From NCBI GenBank assembly GCA_963576565.1, contig OY755039.1:143227369-143291368 (forward strand): DNA of 64,000 bases. The letters are read 5' to 3'. Positions within the stretch are counted from its first letter, which is position 1. Each line of letters starts with the position of its first letter. Under the pieces are notes generated by a model. The model did not search any database, had not been told where the DNA came from, and saw only the letters and a program-made list of their open reading frames with translations. This DNA comes from Aspidapion aeneum. Lineage: Eukaryota; Arthropoda; Insecta; Coleoptera; Brentidae. Positions 43,401-57,033 of the stretch are shown piece after piece. Made by a program: the position numbers and the translations under genes.

Positions 43401-46400
43401 AAAGTTAAAGGACAGGTATTTATAATAATGCCGATAGAGATCGCCAAAATCACTTCTGTTTTGAGTTTTGGCAATTTAAACTTTTATTTATTTCTTACAA
43501 ATTCAAACCATTAGACCAACTTTTGGGATATTTTTTATTTCTTTGTGAGGCAAGTAATAAAAATATAACAATTGTTTTGACGTATATCCAATAGCAAAAA
43601 AGTTGACTTTTTTTTTTCAAAATTTTAAATTTTTTTAAAATTTTCAACTTTTGATTCTATTTTTCTCGATAACCGTTACATCTACAACTGTAATATTTTC
43701 AGGTTAGTATAAGGGACTCGGTAGCTTCTTTGTGGCATAGTATCAACTAAATGTTTTTTTTTAAATTTTTGATGAAAATTTTCCTGACCAAAGGGGTACC
43801 CAAAAAGTGCAGTTTTTTAATTTTTTTTAAATTGTTAACTTTGTAAAAATATATATTATAATACATTAAATTAAGCTTCTCGGGCCCCTCTATATAACGA
43901 TGTAAAAGTTAAAGGACAGGTATTTATAATAATGCCGAGAGAGACCGCCAAAGTCACTTTAGTTTTGAGTTTTGGCAATTTAAACTTTTATTTATTTCTT
44001 ACAAACATAAACCTTTAGACCAACTTTTGGGGTCTTTTTTATTTCTTTGTGAGGCAAGCAATAAAAATATAACAATTGTTTTGACGTATATCCAATAGCA
44101 AAAAGTTGACTTTTTTTTTTCAAAATTTTGAATTTTTTCAAAATTTTCAACTTTTGATTCTATTTTTCTCGATAACCGTTACATCTACAACTGTAATATT
44201 TTCAGGTTAGTATAAGGGACTCGGTAGCTTCTTTGTGGCATAGTGTCAACTAAATGTTTTTTTTGAAATTTTTGATGAAAATTTTCCTGACCAAAAAGGT
44301 ACCCAAAAAGTGCGGTTTTTTAATTTTTTTAAATTGCTAACTTTGTAAAAATATATATTAAAATACATTAAATTAAGCTTCTCGGGCCCCTCTATGTAAC
44401 GATGTAAAAGTTAAAGGTCAGGTATTTATAATAATGCCGATAGAGACCGCCAAAGTCACTTCTGTTTTGAGTTTTGGCAATTTAAACTTTTATTTATTTC
44501 TTACAAACATAAACCTTTAGACCAACTTTTGGGGTCTTTTTTATTTCTTTGTGAGGCAAGCCATAAAAATATAACAATTGTTTTGACGTATATCCAATAG
44601 CAAAAAAATTGACTTTTTTGGACAACATTTTTAATTTTTTGAAAATATACAACTTTTGATTTTATTTTTCTCGAACACCATTTCATCTACAACTGTAATA
44701 TTTTCAGGATAGTATAAGAGACTCGGTAGCTTCTTTGTGGCACAGTATTAACTAAATGTTTTTTTTGAAATTTTTTATGAAAATTTTCCTGACCAAAGGG
44801 GTACCCAAAAAGTGCAGTTTTTTAATTTTTTTAAATTGTTAACTTTGTAAAAATATATATTATAATACATTAAATTAAGCTTCTCGGGCCCCTCTATATA
44901 ACGATGTAAAAGTTAAAGGACAGGTATTTATCATAATGCCGAGAGAGACCGCCAAAGTCACTTCTGTTTTGAGTTTTGGCAATTTAAACTTTTATTTATT
45001 TCTTACAAACATAAACCTTTCGACCAACTTTTGGGGTCTTTTTTATTTCTTTGTGAGGCAAGCAATAAAAATATAACAATTGTTTTGACGTATATCCAAT
45101 AGCAAAAAAGTTGACTTTTTTTTTTTCAAAATTTTGAATTTTTTCAAAATTTTCAACATTTGATTCTAATTTTCTCGATAACCGTTACATCTACAACTGT
45201 AATATTTTCAGGTTAGTATAAGGGACTCGGTAGCTTCTTTGTGGCATAGTATCAACTAAATGTTTTTTTTGAAATTTTTGATGAAAATTTTCTTGACCAA
45301 AGGGGTACCAAAAAGTGCAGTTTTTTAATTTTTTTAAATTGCTAACTTTGTAAAAATATATATTATAATACATTAAATTAAGCTTCTCGGGCCCCTCTAT
45401 ATAACGATGTAAAAGTTAAAGGACAGGTATTTATAATAATGCCGATAGAGATCGCCAAAATCACTTCTGTTTTGAGTTTTGGCAATTTAAACTTTTATTT
45501 ATTTCTTACAAATTCAAACCATTAGACCAACTTTTGGGATATTTTTTATTTCTTTGTGAGGCAAGTAATAAAAATATAACAATTGTTTTGACGTATATCC
45601 AATAGCAAAAAAGTTGACTTTTTTTTTTCAAAATTTTAAATTTTTTTAAAATTTTCAACTTTTGATTCTATTTTTCTCGATAACCGTTACATCTACAACT
45701 GTAATATTTTCAGGTTAGTATAAGGGACTCGGTAGCTTCTTTGTGGCATAGTATCAACTAAATGTTTTTTTTTAAATTTTTGATGAAAATTTTCCTGACC
45801 AAAGGGGTACCCAAAAAGTGCAGTTTTTTAATTTTTTTTAAATTGTTAACTTTGTAAAAATATATATTATAATACATTAAATTAAGCTTCTCGGGCCCCT
45901 CTATATAACGATGTAAAAGTTAAAGGACAGGTATTTATAATAATGCCGAGAGAGACCGCCAAAGTCACTTTAGTTTTGAGTTTTGGCAATTTAAACTTTT
46001 ATTTATTTCTTACAAACATAAACCTTTAGACCAACTTTTGGGGTCTTTTTTATTTCTTTGTGAGGCAAGCAATAAAAATATAACAATTGTTTTGACGTAT
46101 ATCCAATAGCAAAAAGTTGACTTTTTTTTTTCAAAATTTTGAATTTTTTCAAAATTTTCAACTTTTGATTCTATTTTTCTCGATAACCGTTACATCTACA
46201 ACTGTAATATTTTCAGGTTAGTATAAGGGACTCGGTAGCTTCTTTGTGGCATAGTATCAACTAAATGTTTTTTTTGAAATTTTTGATGAAAATTTTCCTG
46301 ACCAAAAAGGTACCCAAAAAGTGCGGTTTTTTAATTTTTTTAAATTGCTAACTTTGTAAAAATATATATTAAAATACATTAAATTAAGCTTCTCGGGCCC

Positions 46401-49400
46401 CTCTATGTAACGATGTAAAAGTTAAAGGTCAGGTATTTATAATAATGCCGATAGAGACCGCCAAAGTCACTTCTGTTTTGAGTTTTGGCAATTTAAACTT
46501 TTATTTATTTCTTACAAACATAAACCTTTAGACCAACTTTTGGGGTCTTTTTTATTTCTTTGTGAGGCAAGCCATAAAAATATAACAATTGTTTTGACGT
46601 ATATCCAATAGCAAAAAAATTGACTTTTTTGGACAACATTTTTAATTTTTTGAAAATATACAACTTTTGATTTTATTTTTCTCGAACACCATTTCATCTA
46701 CAACTGTAATATTTTCAGGATAGTATAAGAGACTCGGTAGCTTCTTTGTGGCACAGTATTAACTAAATGTTTTTTTTGAAATTTTTTATGAAAATTTTCC
46801 TGACCAAAGGGGTACCCAAAAAGTGCAGTTTTTTAATTTTTTTAAATTGTTAACTTTGTAAAAATATATATTATAATACATTAAATTAAGCTTCTCGGGC
46901 CCCTCTATATAACGATGTAAAAGTTAAAGGACAGGTATTTATCATAATGCCGAGAGAGACCGCCAAAGTCACTTCTGTTTTGAGTTTTGGCAATTTAAAC
47001 TTTTATTTATTTCTTACAAACATAAACCTTTCGACCAACTTTTGGGGTCTTTTTTATTTCTTTGTGAGGCAAGCAATAAAAATATAACAATTGTTTTGAC
47101 GTATATCCAATAGCAAAAAAGTTGACTTTTTTTTTTTCAAAATTTTGAATTTTTTCAAAATTTTCAACATTTGATTCTAATTTTCTCGATAACCGTTACA
47201 TCTACAACTGTAATATTTTCAGGTTAGTATAAGGGACTCGGTAGCTTCTTTGTGGCATAGTATCAACTAAATGTTTTTTTTGAAATTTTTGATGAAAATT
47301 TTCTTGACCAAAGGGGTACCAAAAAGTGCAGTTTTTTAATTTTTTTAAATTGCTAACTTTGTAAAAATATATATTATAATACATTAAATTAAGCTTCTCG
47401 GGCCCCTCTATATAACGATGTAAAAGTTAAAGGACAGGTATTTATAATAATGCCGATAGAGATCGCCAAAATCACTTCTGTTTTGAGTTTTGGCAATTTA
47501 AACTTTTATTTATTTCTTACAAATTCAAACCATTAGACCAACTTTTGGGATATTTTTTATTTCTTTGTGAGGCAAGTAATAAAAATATAACAATTGTTTT
47601 GACGTATATCCAATAGCAAAAAAGTTGACTTTTTTTTTTCAAAATTTTAAATTTTTTTAAAATTTTCAACTTTTGATTCTATTTTTCTCGATAACCGTTA
47701 CATCTACAACTGTAATATTTTCAGGTTAGTATAAGGGACTCGGTAGCTTCTTTGTGGCATAGTATCAACTAAATGTTTTTTTTTAAATTTTTGATGAAAA
47801 TTTTCCTGACCAAAGGGGTACCCAAAAAGTGCAGTTTTTTAATTTTTTTTAAATTGTTAACTTTGTAAAAATATATATTATAATACATTAAATTAAGCTT
47901 CTCGGGCCCCTCTATATAACGATGTAAAAGTTAAAGGACAGGTATTTATAATAATGCCGAGAGAGACCGCCAAAGTCACTTTAGTTTTGAGTTTTGGCAA
48001 TTTAAACTTTTATTTATTTCTTACAAACATAAACCTTTAGACCAACTTTTGGGGTCTTTTTTATTTCTTTGTGAGGCAAGCAATAAAAATATAACAATTG
48101 TTTTGACGTATATCCAATAGCAAAAAGTTGACTTTTTTTTTTCAAAATTTTGAATTTTTTCAAAATTTTCAACTTTTGATTCTATTTTTCTCGATAACCG
48201 TTACATCTACAACTGTAATATTTTCAGGTTAGTATAAGGGACTCGGTAGCTTCTTTGTGGCATAGTATCAACTAAATGTTTTTTTTGAAATTTTTGATGA
48301 AAATTTTCCTGACCAAAAAGGTACCCAAAAAGTGCGGTTTTTTAATTTTTTTAAATTGCTAACTTTGTAAAAATATATATTAAAATACATTAAATTAAGC
48401 TTCTCGGGCCCCTCTATGTAACGATGTAAAAGTTAAAGGTCAGGTATTTATAATAATGCCGATAGAGACCGCCAAAGTCACTTCTGTTTTGAGTTTTGGC
48501 AATTTAAACTTTTATTTATTTCTTACAAACATAAACCTTTAGACCAACTTTTGGGGTCTTTTTTATTTCTTTGTGAGGCAAGCCATAAAAATATAACAAT
48601 TGTTTTGACGTATATCCAATAGCAAAAAAATTGACTTTTTTGGACAACATTTTTAATTTTTTGAAAATATACAACTTTTGATTTTATTTTTCTCGAACAC
48701 CATTTCATCTACAACTGTAATATTTTCAGGTTAGTATAAGAGACTCGGTAGCTTCTTTGTGGCACAGTATTAACTAAATGTTTTTTTTGAAATTTTTTAT
48801 GAAAATTTTCCTGACCAAAGGGGTACCCAAAAAGTGCAGTTTTTTAATTTTTTTAAATTGTTAACTTTGTAAAAATATATATTATAATACATTAAATTAA
48901 GCTTCTCGGGCCCCTCTATATAACGATGTAAAAGTTAAAGGACAGGTATTTATCATAATGCCGAGAGAGACCGCCAAAGTCACTTCTGTTTTGAGTTTTG
49001 GCAATTTAAACTTTTATTTATTTCTTACAAACATAAACCTTTCGACCAACTTTTGGGGTCTTTTTTATTTCTTTGTGAGGCAAGCAATAAAAATATAACA
49101 ATTGTTTTGACGTATATCCAATAGCAAAAAAGTTGACTTTTTTTTTTTCAAAATTTTGAATTTTTTCAAAATTTTCAACATTTGATTCTAATTTTCTCGA
49201 TAACCGTTACATCTACAACTGTAATATTTTCAGGTTAGTATAAGGGACTCGGTAGCTTCTTTGTGGCATAGTATCAACTAAATGTTTTTTTTGAAATTTT
49301 TGATGAAAATTTTCTTGACCAAAGGGGTACCAAAAAGTGCAGTTTTTTAATTTTTTTAAATTGCTAACTTTGTAAAAATATATATTATAATACATTAAAT

Positions 49401-52400
49401 TAAGCTTCTCGGGCCCCTCTATATAACGATGTAAAAGTTAAAGGACAGGTATTTATAATAATGCCGATAGAGATCGCCAAAATCACTTCTGTTTTGAGTT
49501 TTGGCAATTTAAACTTTTATTTATTTCTTACAAATTCAAACCATTAGACCAACTTTTGGGATATTTTTTATTTCTTTGTGAGGCAAGTAATAAAAATATA
49601 ACAATTGTTTTGACGTATATCCAATAGCAAAAAAGTTGACTTTTTTTTTTCAAAATTTTAAATTTTTTTAAAATTTTCAACTTTTGATTCTATTTTTCTC
49701 GATAACCGTTACATCTACAACTGTAATATTTTCAGGTTAGTATAAGGGACTCGGTAGCTTCTTTGTGGCATAGTATCAACTAAATGTTTTTTTTTAAATT
49801 TTTGATGAAAATTTTCCTGACCAAAGGGGTACCCAAAAAGTGCAGTTTTTTAATTTTTTTTAAATTGTTAACTTTGTAAAAATATATATTATAATACATT
49901 AAATTAAGCTTCTCGGGCCCCTCTATATAACGATGTAAAAGTTAAAGGACAGGTATTTATAATAATGCCGAGAGAGACCGCCAAAGTCACTTTAGTTTTG
50001 AGTTTTGGCAATTTAAACTTTTATTTATTTCTTACAAACATAAACCTTTAGACCAACTTTTGGGGTCTTTTTTATTTCTTTGTGAGGCAAGCAATAAAAA
50101 TATAACAATTGTTTTGACGTATATCCAATAGCAAAAAGTTGACTTTTTTTTTTCAAAATTTTGAATTTTTTCAAAATTTTCAACTTTTGATTCTATTTTT
50201 CTCGATAACCGTTACATCTACAACTGTAATATTTTCAGGTTAGTATAAGGGACTCGGTAGCTTCTTTGTGGCATAGTATCAACTAAATGTTTTTTTTGAA
50301 ATTTTTGATGAAAATTTTCCTGACCAAAAAGGTACCCAAAAAGTGCGGTTTTTTAATTTTTTTAAATTGCTAACTTTGTAAAAATATATATTAAAATACA
50401 TTAAATTAAGCTTCTCGGGCCCCTCTATGTAACGATGTAAAAGTTAAAGGTCAGGTATTTATAATAATGCCGATAGAGACCGCCAAAGTCACTTCTGTTT
50501 TGAGTTTTGGCAATTTAAACTTTTATTTATTTCTTACAAACATAAACCTTTAGACCAACTTTTGGGGTCTTTTTTATTTCTTTGTGAGGCAAGCCATAAA
50601 AATATAACAATTGTTTTGACGTATATCCAATAGCAAAAAAATTGACTTTTTTGGACAACATTTTTAATTTTTTGAAAATATACAACTTTTGATTTTATTT
50701 TTCTCGAACACCATTTCATCTACAACTGTAATATTTTCAGGATAGTATAAGAGACTCGGTAGCTTCTTTGTGGCACAGTATTAACTAAATGTTTTTTTTG
50801 AAATTTTTTATGAAAATTTTCCTGACCAAAGGGGTACCCAAAAAGTGCAGTTTTTTAATTTTTTTAAATTGTTAACTTTGTAAAAATATATATTATAATA
50901 CATTAAATTAAGCTTCTCGGGCCCCTCTATATAACGATGTAAAAGTTAAAGGACAGGTATTTATCATAATGCCGAGAGAGACCGCCAAAGTCACTTCTGT
51001 TTTGAGTTTTGGCAATTTAAACTTTTATTTATTTCTTACAAACATAAACCTTTCGACCAACTTTTGGGGTCTTTTTTATTTCTTTGTGAGGCAAGCAATA
51101 AAAATATAACAATTGTTTTGACGTATATCCAATAGCAAAAAAGTTGACTTTTTTTTTTTCAAAATTTTGAATTTTTTCAAAATTTTCAACATTTGATTCT
51201 AATTTTCTCGATAACCGTTACATCTACAACTGTAATATTTTCAGGTTAGTATAAGGGACTCGGTAGCTTCTTTGTGGCATAGTATCAACTAAATGTTTTT
51301 TTTGAAATTTTTGATGAAAATTTTCTTGACCAAAGGGGTACCAAAAAGTGCAGTTTTTTAATTTTTTTAAATTGCTAACTTTGTAAAAATATATATTATA
51401 ATACATTAAATTAAGCTTCTCGGGCCCCTCTATATAACGATGTAAAAGTTAAAGGACAGGTATTTATAATAATGCCGATAGAGATCGCCAAAATCACTTC
51501 TGTTTTGAGTTTTGGCAATTTAAACTTTTATTTATTTCTTACAAATTCAAACCATTAGACCAACTTTTGGGATATTTTTTATTTCTTTGTGAGGCAAGTA
51601 ATAAAAATATAACAATTGTTTTGACGTATATCCAATAGCAAAAAAGTTGACTTTTTTTTTTCAAAATTTTAAATTTTTTGAAAATTTTCAACTTTTGATT
51701 CTATTTTTCTCGATAACCGTTACATCTACAACTGTAATATTTTCAGGTTAGTATAAGGGACTCGGTAGCTTCTTTGTGGCATAGTATCAACTAAATGTTT
51801 TTTTTTAAATTTTTGATGAAAATTTTCCTGACCAAAGGGGTACCCAAAAAGTGCAGTTTTTTAATTTTTTTTAAATTGTTAACTTTGTAAAAATATATAT
51901 TATAATACATTAAATTAAGCTTCTCGGGCCCCTCTATATAACGATGTAAAAGTTAAAGGACAGGTATTTATAATAATGCCGAGAGAGACCGCCAAAGTCA
52001 CTTTAGTTTTGAGTTTTGGCAATTTAAACTTTTATTTATTTCTTACAAACATAAACCTTTAGACCAACTTTTGGGGTCTTTTTTATTTCTTTGTGAGGCA
52101 AGCAATAAAAATATAACAATTGTTTTGACGTATATCCAATAGCAAAAAGTTGACTTTTTTTTTTCAAAATTTTGAATTTTTTCAAAATTTTCAACTTTTG
52201 ATTCTATTTTTCTCGATAACCGTTACATCTACAACTGTAATATTTTCAGGTTAGTATAAGGGACTCGGTAGCTTCTTTGTGGCATAGTGTCAACTAAATG
52301 TTTTTTTTGAAATTTTTGATGAAAATTTTCCTGACCAAAAAGGTACCCAAAAAGTGCGGTTTTTTAATTTTTTTAAATTGCTAACTTTGTAAAAATATAT

Positions 52401-54518
52401 ATTAAAATACATTAAATTAAGCTTCTCGGGCCCCTCTATGTAACGATGTAAAAGTTAAAGGTCAGGTATTTATAATAATGCCGATAGAGACCGCCAAAGT
52501 CACTTCTGTTTTGAGTTTTGGCAATTTAAACTTTTATTTATTTCTTACAAACATAAACCTTTAGACCAACTTTTGGGGTCTTTTTTATTTCTTTGTGAGG
52601 CAAGCCATAAAAATATAACAATTGTTTTGACGTATATCCAATAGCAAAAAAATTGACTTTTTTGGACAACATTTTTAATTTTTTGAAAATATACAACTTT
52701 TGATTTTATTTTTCTCGAACACCATTTCATCTACAACTGTAATATTTTCAGGATAGTATAAGAGACTCGGTAGCTTCTTTGTGGCACAGTATTAACTAAA
52801 TGTTTTTTTTGAAATTTTTTATGAAAATTTTCCTGACCAAAGGGGTACCCAAAAAGTGCAGTTTTTTAATTTTTTTAAATTGTTAACTTTGTAAAAATAT
52901 ATATTATAATACATTAAATTAAGCTTCTCGGGCCCCTCTATATAACGATGTAAAAGTTAAAGGACAGGTATTTATCATAATGCCGAGAGAGACCGCCAAA
53001 GTCACTTCTGTTTTGAGTTTTGGCAATTTAAACTTTTATTTATTTCTTACAAACATAAACCTTTCGACCAACTTTTGGGGTCTTTTTTATTTCTTTGTGA
53101 GGCAAGCAATAAAAATATAACAATTGTTTTGACGTATATCCAATAGCAAAAAAGTTGACTTTTTTTTTTTCAAAATTTTGAATTTTTTCAAAATTTTCAA
53201 CATTTGATTCTAATTTTCTCGATAACCGTTACATCTACAACTGTAATATTTTCAGGTTAGTATAAGGGACTCGGTAGCTTCTTTGTGGCATAGTATCAAC
53301 TAAATGTTTTTTTTGAAATTTTTGATGAAAATTTTCTTGACCAAAGGGGTACCAAAAAGTGCAGTTTTTTAATTTTTTTAAATTGCTAACTTTGTAAAAA
53401 TATATATTATAATACATTAAATTAAGCTTCTCGGGCCCCTCTATATAACGATGTAAAAGTTAAAGGACAGGTATTTATAATAATGCCGATAGAGATCGCC
53501 AAAATCACTTCTGTTTTGAGTTTTGGCAATTTAAACTTTTATTTATTTCTTACAAATTCAAACCATTAGACCAACTTTTGGGATATTTTTTATTTCTTTG
53601 TGAGGCAAGTAATAAAAATATAACAATTGTTTTGACGTATATCCAATAGCAAAAAAGTTGACTTTTTTTTTTCAAAATTTTAAATTTTTTTAAAATTTTC
53701 AACTTTTGATTCTATTTTTCTCGATAACCGTTACATCTACAACTGTAATATTTTCAGGTTAGTATAAGGGACTCGGTAGCTTCTTTGTGGCATAGTATCA
53801 ACTAAATGTTTTTTTTTAAATTTTTGATGAAAATTTTCCTGACCAAAGGGGTACCCAAAAAGTGCAGTTTTTTAATTTTTTTTAAATTGTTAACTTTGTA
53901 AAAATATATATTATAATACATTAAATTAAGCTTCTCGGGCCCCTCTATATAACGATGTAAAAGTTAAAGGACAGGTATTTATAATAATGCCGAGAGAGAC
54001 CGCCAAAGTCACTTTAGTTTTGAGTTTTGGCAATTTAAACTTTTATTTATTTCTTACAAACATAAACCTTTAGACCAACTTTTGGGGTCTTTTTTATTTC
54101 TTTGTGAGGCAAGCAATAAAAATATAACAATTGTTTTGACGTATATCCAATAGCAAAAAGTTGACTTTTTTTTTTCAAAATTTTGAATTTTTTCAAAATT
54201 TTCAACTTTTGATTCTATTTTTCTCGATAACCGTTACATCTACAACTGTAATATTTTCAGGTTAGTATAAGGGACTCGGTAGCTTCTTTGTGGCATAGTA
54301 TCAACTAAATGTTTTTTTTGAAATTTTTGATGAAAATTTTCCTGACCAAAAAGGTACCCAAAAAGTGCGGTTTTTTAATTTTTTTAAATTGCTAACTTTG
54401 TAAAAATATATATTAAAATACATTAAATTAAGCTTCTCGGGCCCCTCTATGTAACGATGTAAAAGTTAAAGGTCAGGTATTTATAATAATGCCGATAGAG
54501 ACCGCCAAAGTCACTTCT
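34410..54518. repeat. Ten consecutive standard D-A-B-C units
   Basis: Unit starts 34410, 36420, 38431, 40442, 42453, 44464, 46475, 48486, 50497 and 52508. D alleles: caggttag in 34410, 36420 and 48486, caggatag in the rest. C of units 38431, 42453 and 50497 has catagtgtcaac instead of catagtatcaac. B of 34410 is one T shorter; B of 50497 has a T-to-G change shared with B of 59045. Confidence 0.92.
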
Positions 54519-57033
54519 GTTTTGAGTTTTGGCAATTTAAACTTTTATTTATTTCTTACAAACATAAACCTTTAGACCAACTTTTGGGGTCTTTTTTATT
54601 TCTTTGTGAGGCAAGCCATAAAAATATAACAATTGTTTTGACGTATATCCAATAGCAAAAAAATTGACTTTTTTGGACAACATTTTTAATTTTTTGAAAA
54701 TATACAACTTTTGATTTTATTTTTCTCGAACACCATTTCATCTACAACTGTAATATTTTCAGGTTAGTATAAGAGACTCGGTAGCTTCTTTGTGGCACAG
54801 TATTAACTAAATGTTTTTTTTGAAATTTTTTATGAAAATTTTCCTGACCAAAGGGGTACCCAAAAAGTGCAGTTTTTTAATTTTTTTAAATTGTTAACTT
54901 TGTAAAAATATATATTATAATACATTAAATTAAGCTTCTCGGGCCCCTCTATATAACGATGTAAAAGTTAAAGGACAGGTATTTATCATAATGCCGAGAG
55001 AGACCGCCAAAGTCACTTCTGTTTTGAGTTTTGGCAATTTAAACTTTTATTTATTTCTTACAAACATAAACCTTTCGACCAACTTTTGGGGTCTTTTTTA
55101 TTTCTTTGTGAGGCAAGCAATAAAAATATAACAATTGTTTTGACGTATATCCAATAGCAAAAAAGTTGACTTTTTTTTTTTCAAAATTTTGAATTTTTTC
55201 AAAATTTTCAACATTTGATTCTAATTTTCTCGATAACCGTTACATCTACAACTGTAATATTTTCAGGATAGTATAAGAGACTCGGTAGCTTCTTTGTGGC
55301 ACAGTATTAACTAAATGTTTTTTTTGAAATTTTTTATGAAAATTTTCCTGACCAAAGGGGTACCCAAAAAGTGCAGTTTTTTAATTTTTTTAAATTGTTA
55401 ACTTTGTAAAAATATATATTATAATACATTAAATTAAGCTTCTCGGGCCCCTCTATATAACGATGTAAAAGTTAAAGGACAGGTATTTATCATAATGCCG
55501 AGAGAGACCGCCAAAGTCACTTCTGTTTTGAGTTTTGGCAATTTAAACTTTTATTTATTTCTTACAAACATAAACCTTTCGACCAACTTTTGGGGTCTTT
55601 TTTATTTCTTTGTGAGGCAAGCAATAAAAATATAACAATTGTTTTGACGTATATCCAATAGCAAAAAAGTTGACTTTTTTTTTTTCAAAATTTTGAATTT
55701 TTTCAAAATTTTCAACATTTGATTCTAATTTTCTCGATAACCGTTACATCTACAACTGTAATATTTTCAGGTTAGTATAAGGGACTCGGTAGCTTCTTTG
55801 TGGCATAGTATCAACTAAATGTTTTTTTTGAAATTTTTGATGAAAATTTTCTTGACCAAAGGGGTACCAAAAAGTGCAGTTTTTTAATTTTTTTAAATTG
55901 CTAACTTTGTAAAAATATATATTATAATACATTAAATTAAGCTTCTCGGGCCCCTCTATATAACGATGTAAAAGTTAAAGGACAGGTATTTATAATAATG
56001 CCGATAGAGATCGCCAAAATCACTTCTGTTTTGAGTTTTGGCAATTTAAACTTTTATTTATTTCTTACAAATTCAAACCATTAGACCAACTTTTGGGATA
56101 TTTTTTATTTCTTTGTGAGGCAAGTAATAAAAATATAACAATTGTTTTGACGTATATCCAATAGCAAAAAAGTTGACTTTTTTTTTTCAAAATTTTAAAT
56201 TTTTTTAAAATTTTCAACTTTTGATTCTATTTTTCTCGATAACCGTTACATCTACAACTGTAATATTTTCAGGTTAGTATAAGGGACTCGGTAGCTTCTT
56301 TGTGGCATAGTATCAACTAAATGTTTTTTTTTAAATTTTTGATGAAAATTTTCCTGACCAAAGGGGTACCCAAAAAGTGCAGTTTTTTAATTTTTTTTAA
56401 ATTGTTAACTTTGTAAAAATATATATTATAATACATTAAATTAAGCTTCTCGGGCCCCTCTATATAACGATGTAAAAGTTAAAGGACAGGTATTTATAAT
56501 AATGCCGAGAGAGACCGCCAAAGTCACTTTAGTTTTGAGTTTTGGCAATTTAAACTTTTATTTATTTCTTACAAACATAAACCTTTAGACCAACTTTTGG
56601 GGTCTTTTTTATTTCTTTGTGAGGCAAGCAATAAAAATATAACAATTGTTTTGACGTATATCCAATAGCAAAAAGTTGACTTTTTTTTTTCAAAATTTTG
56701 AATTTTTTCAAAATTTTCAACTTTTGATTCTATTTTTCTCGATAACCGTTACATCTACAACTGTAATATTTTCAGGTTAGTATAAGGGACTCGGTAGCTT
56801 CTTTGTGGCATAGTATCAACTAAATGTTTTTTTTGAAATTTTTGATGAAAATTTTCCTGACCAAAAAGGTACCCAAAAAGTGCGGTTTTTTAATTTTTTT
56901 AAATTGCTAACTTTGTAAAAATATATATTAAAATACATTAAATTAAGCTTCTCGGGCCCCTCTATGTAACGATGTAAAAGTTAAAGGTCAGGTATTTATA
57001 ATAATGCCGATAGAGACCGCCAAAGTCACTTCT
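54519..57033. repeat. Five-monomer HOR with A/D hybrid monomer
   Basis: D (54519), hybrid (55021-55524), A (55525), B (56028), C (56532). The hybrid is A-type up to the ataaccgttacatctacaac segment and D-type after it (aggatagtataagag, ggcacagtattaac). The crossover therefore lies in the shared stretch around 55245-55267. Confidence 0.9.
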
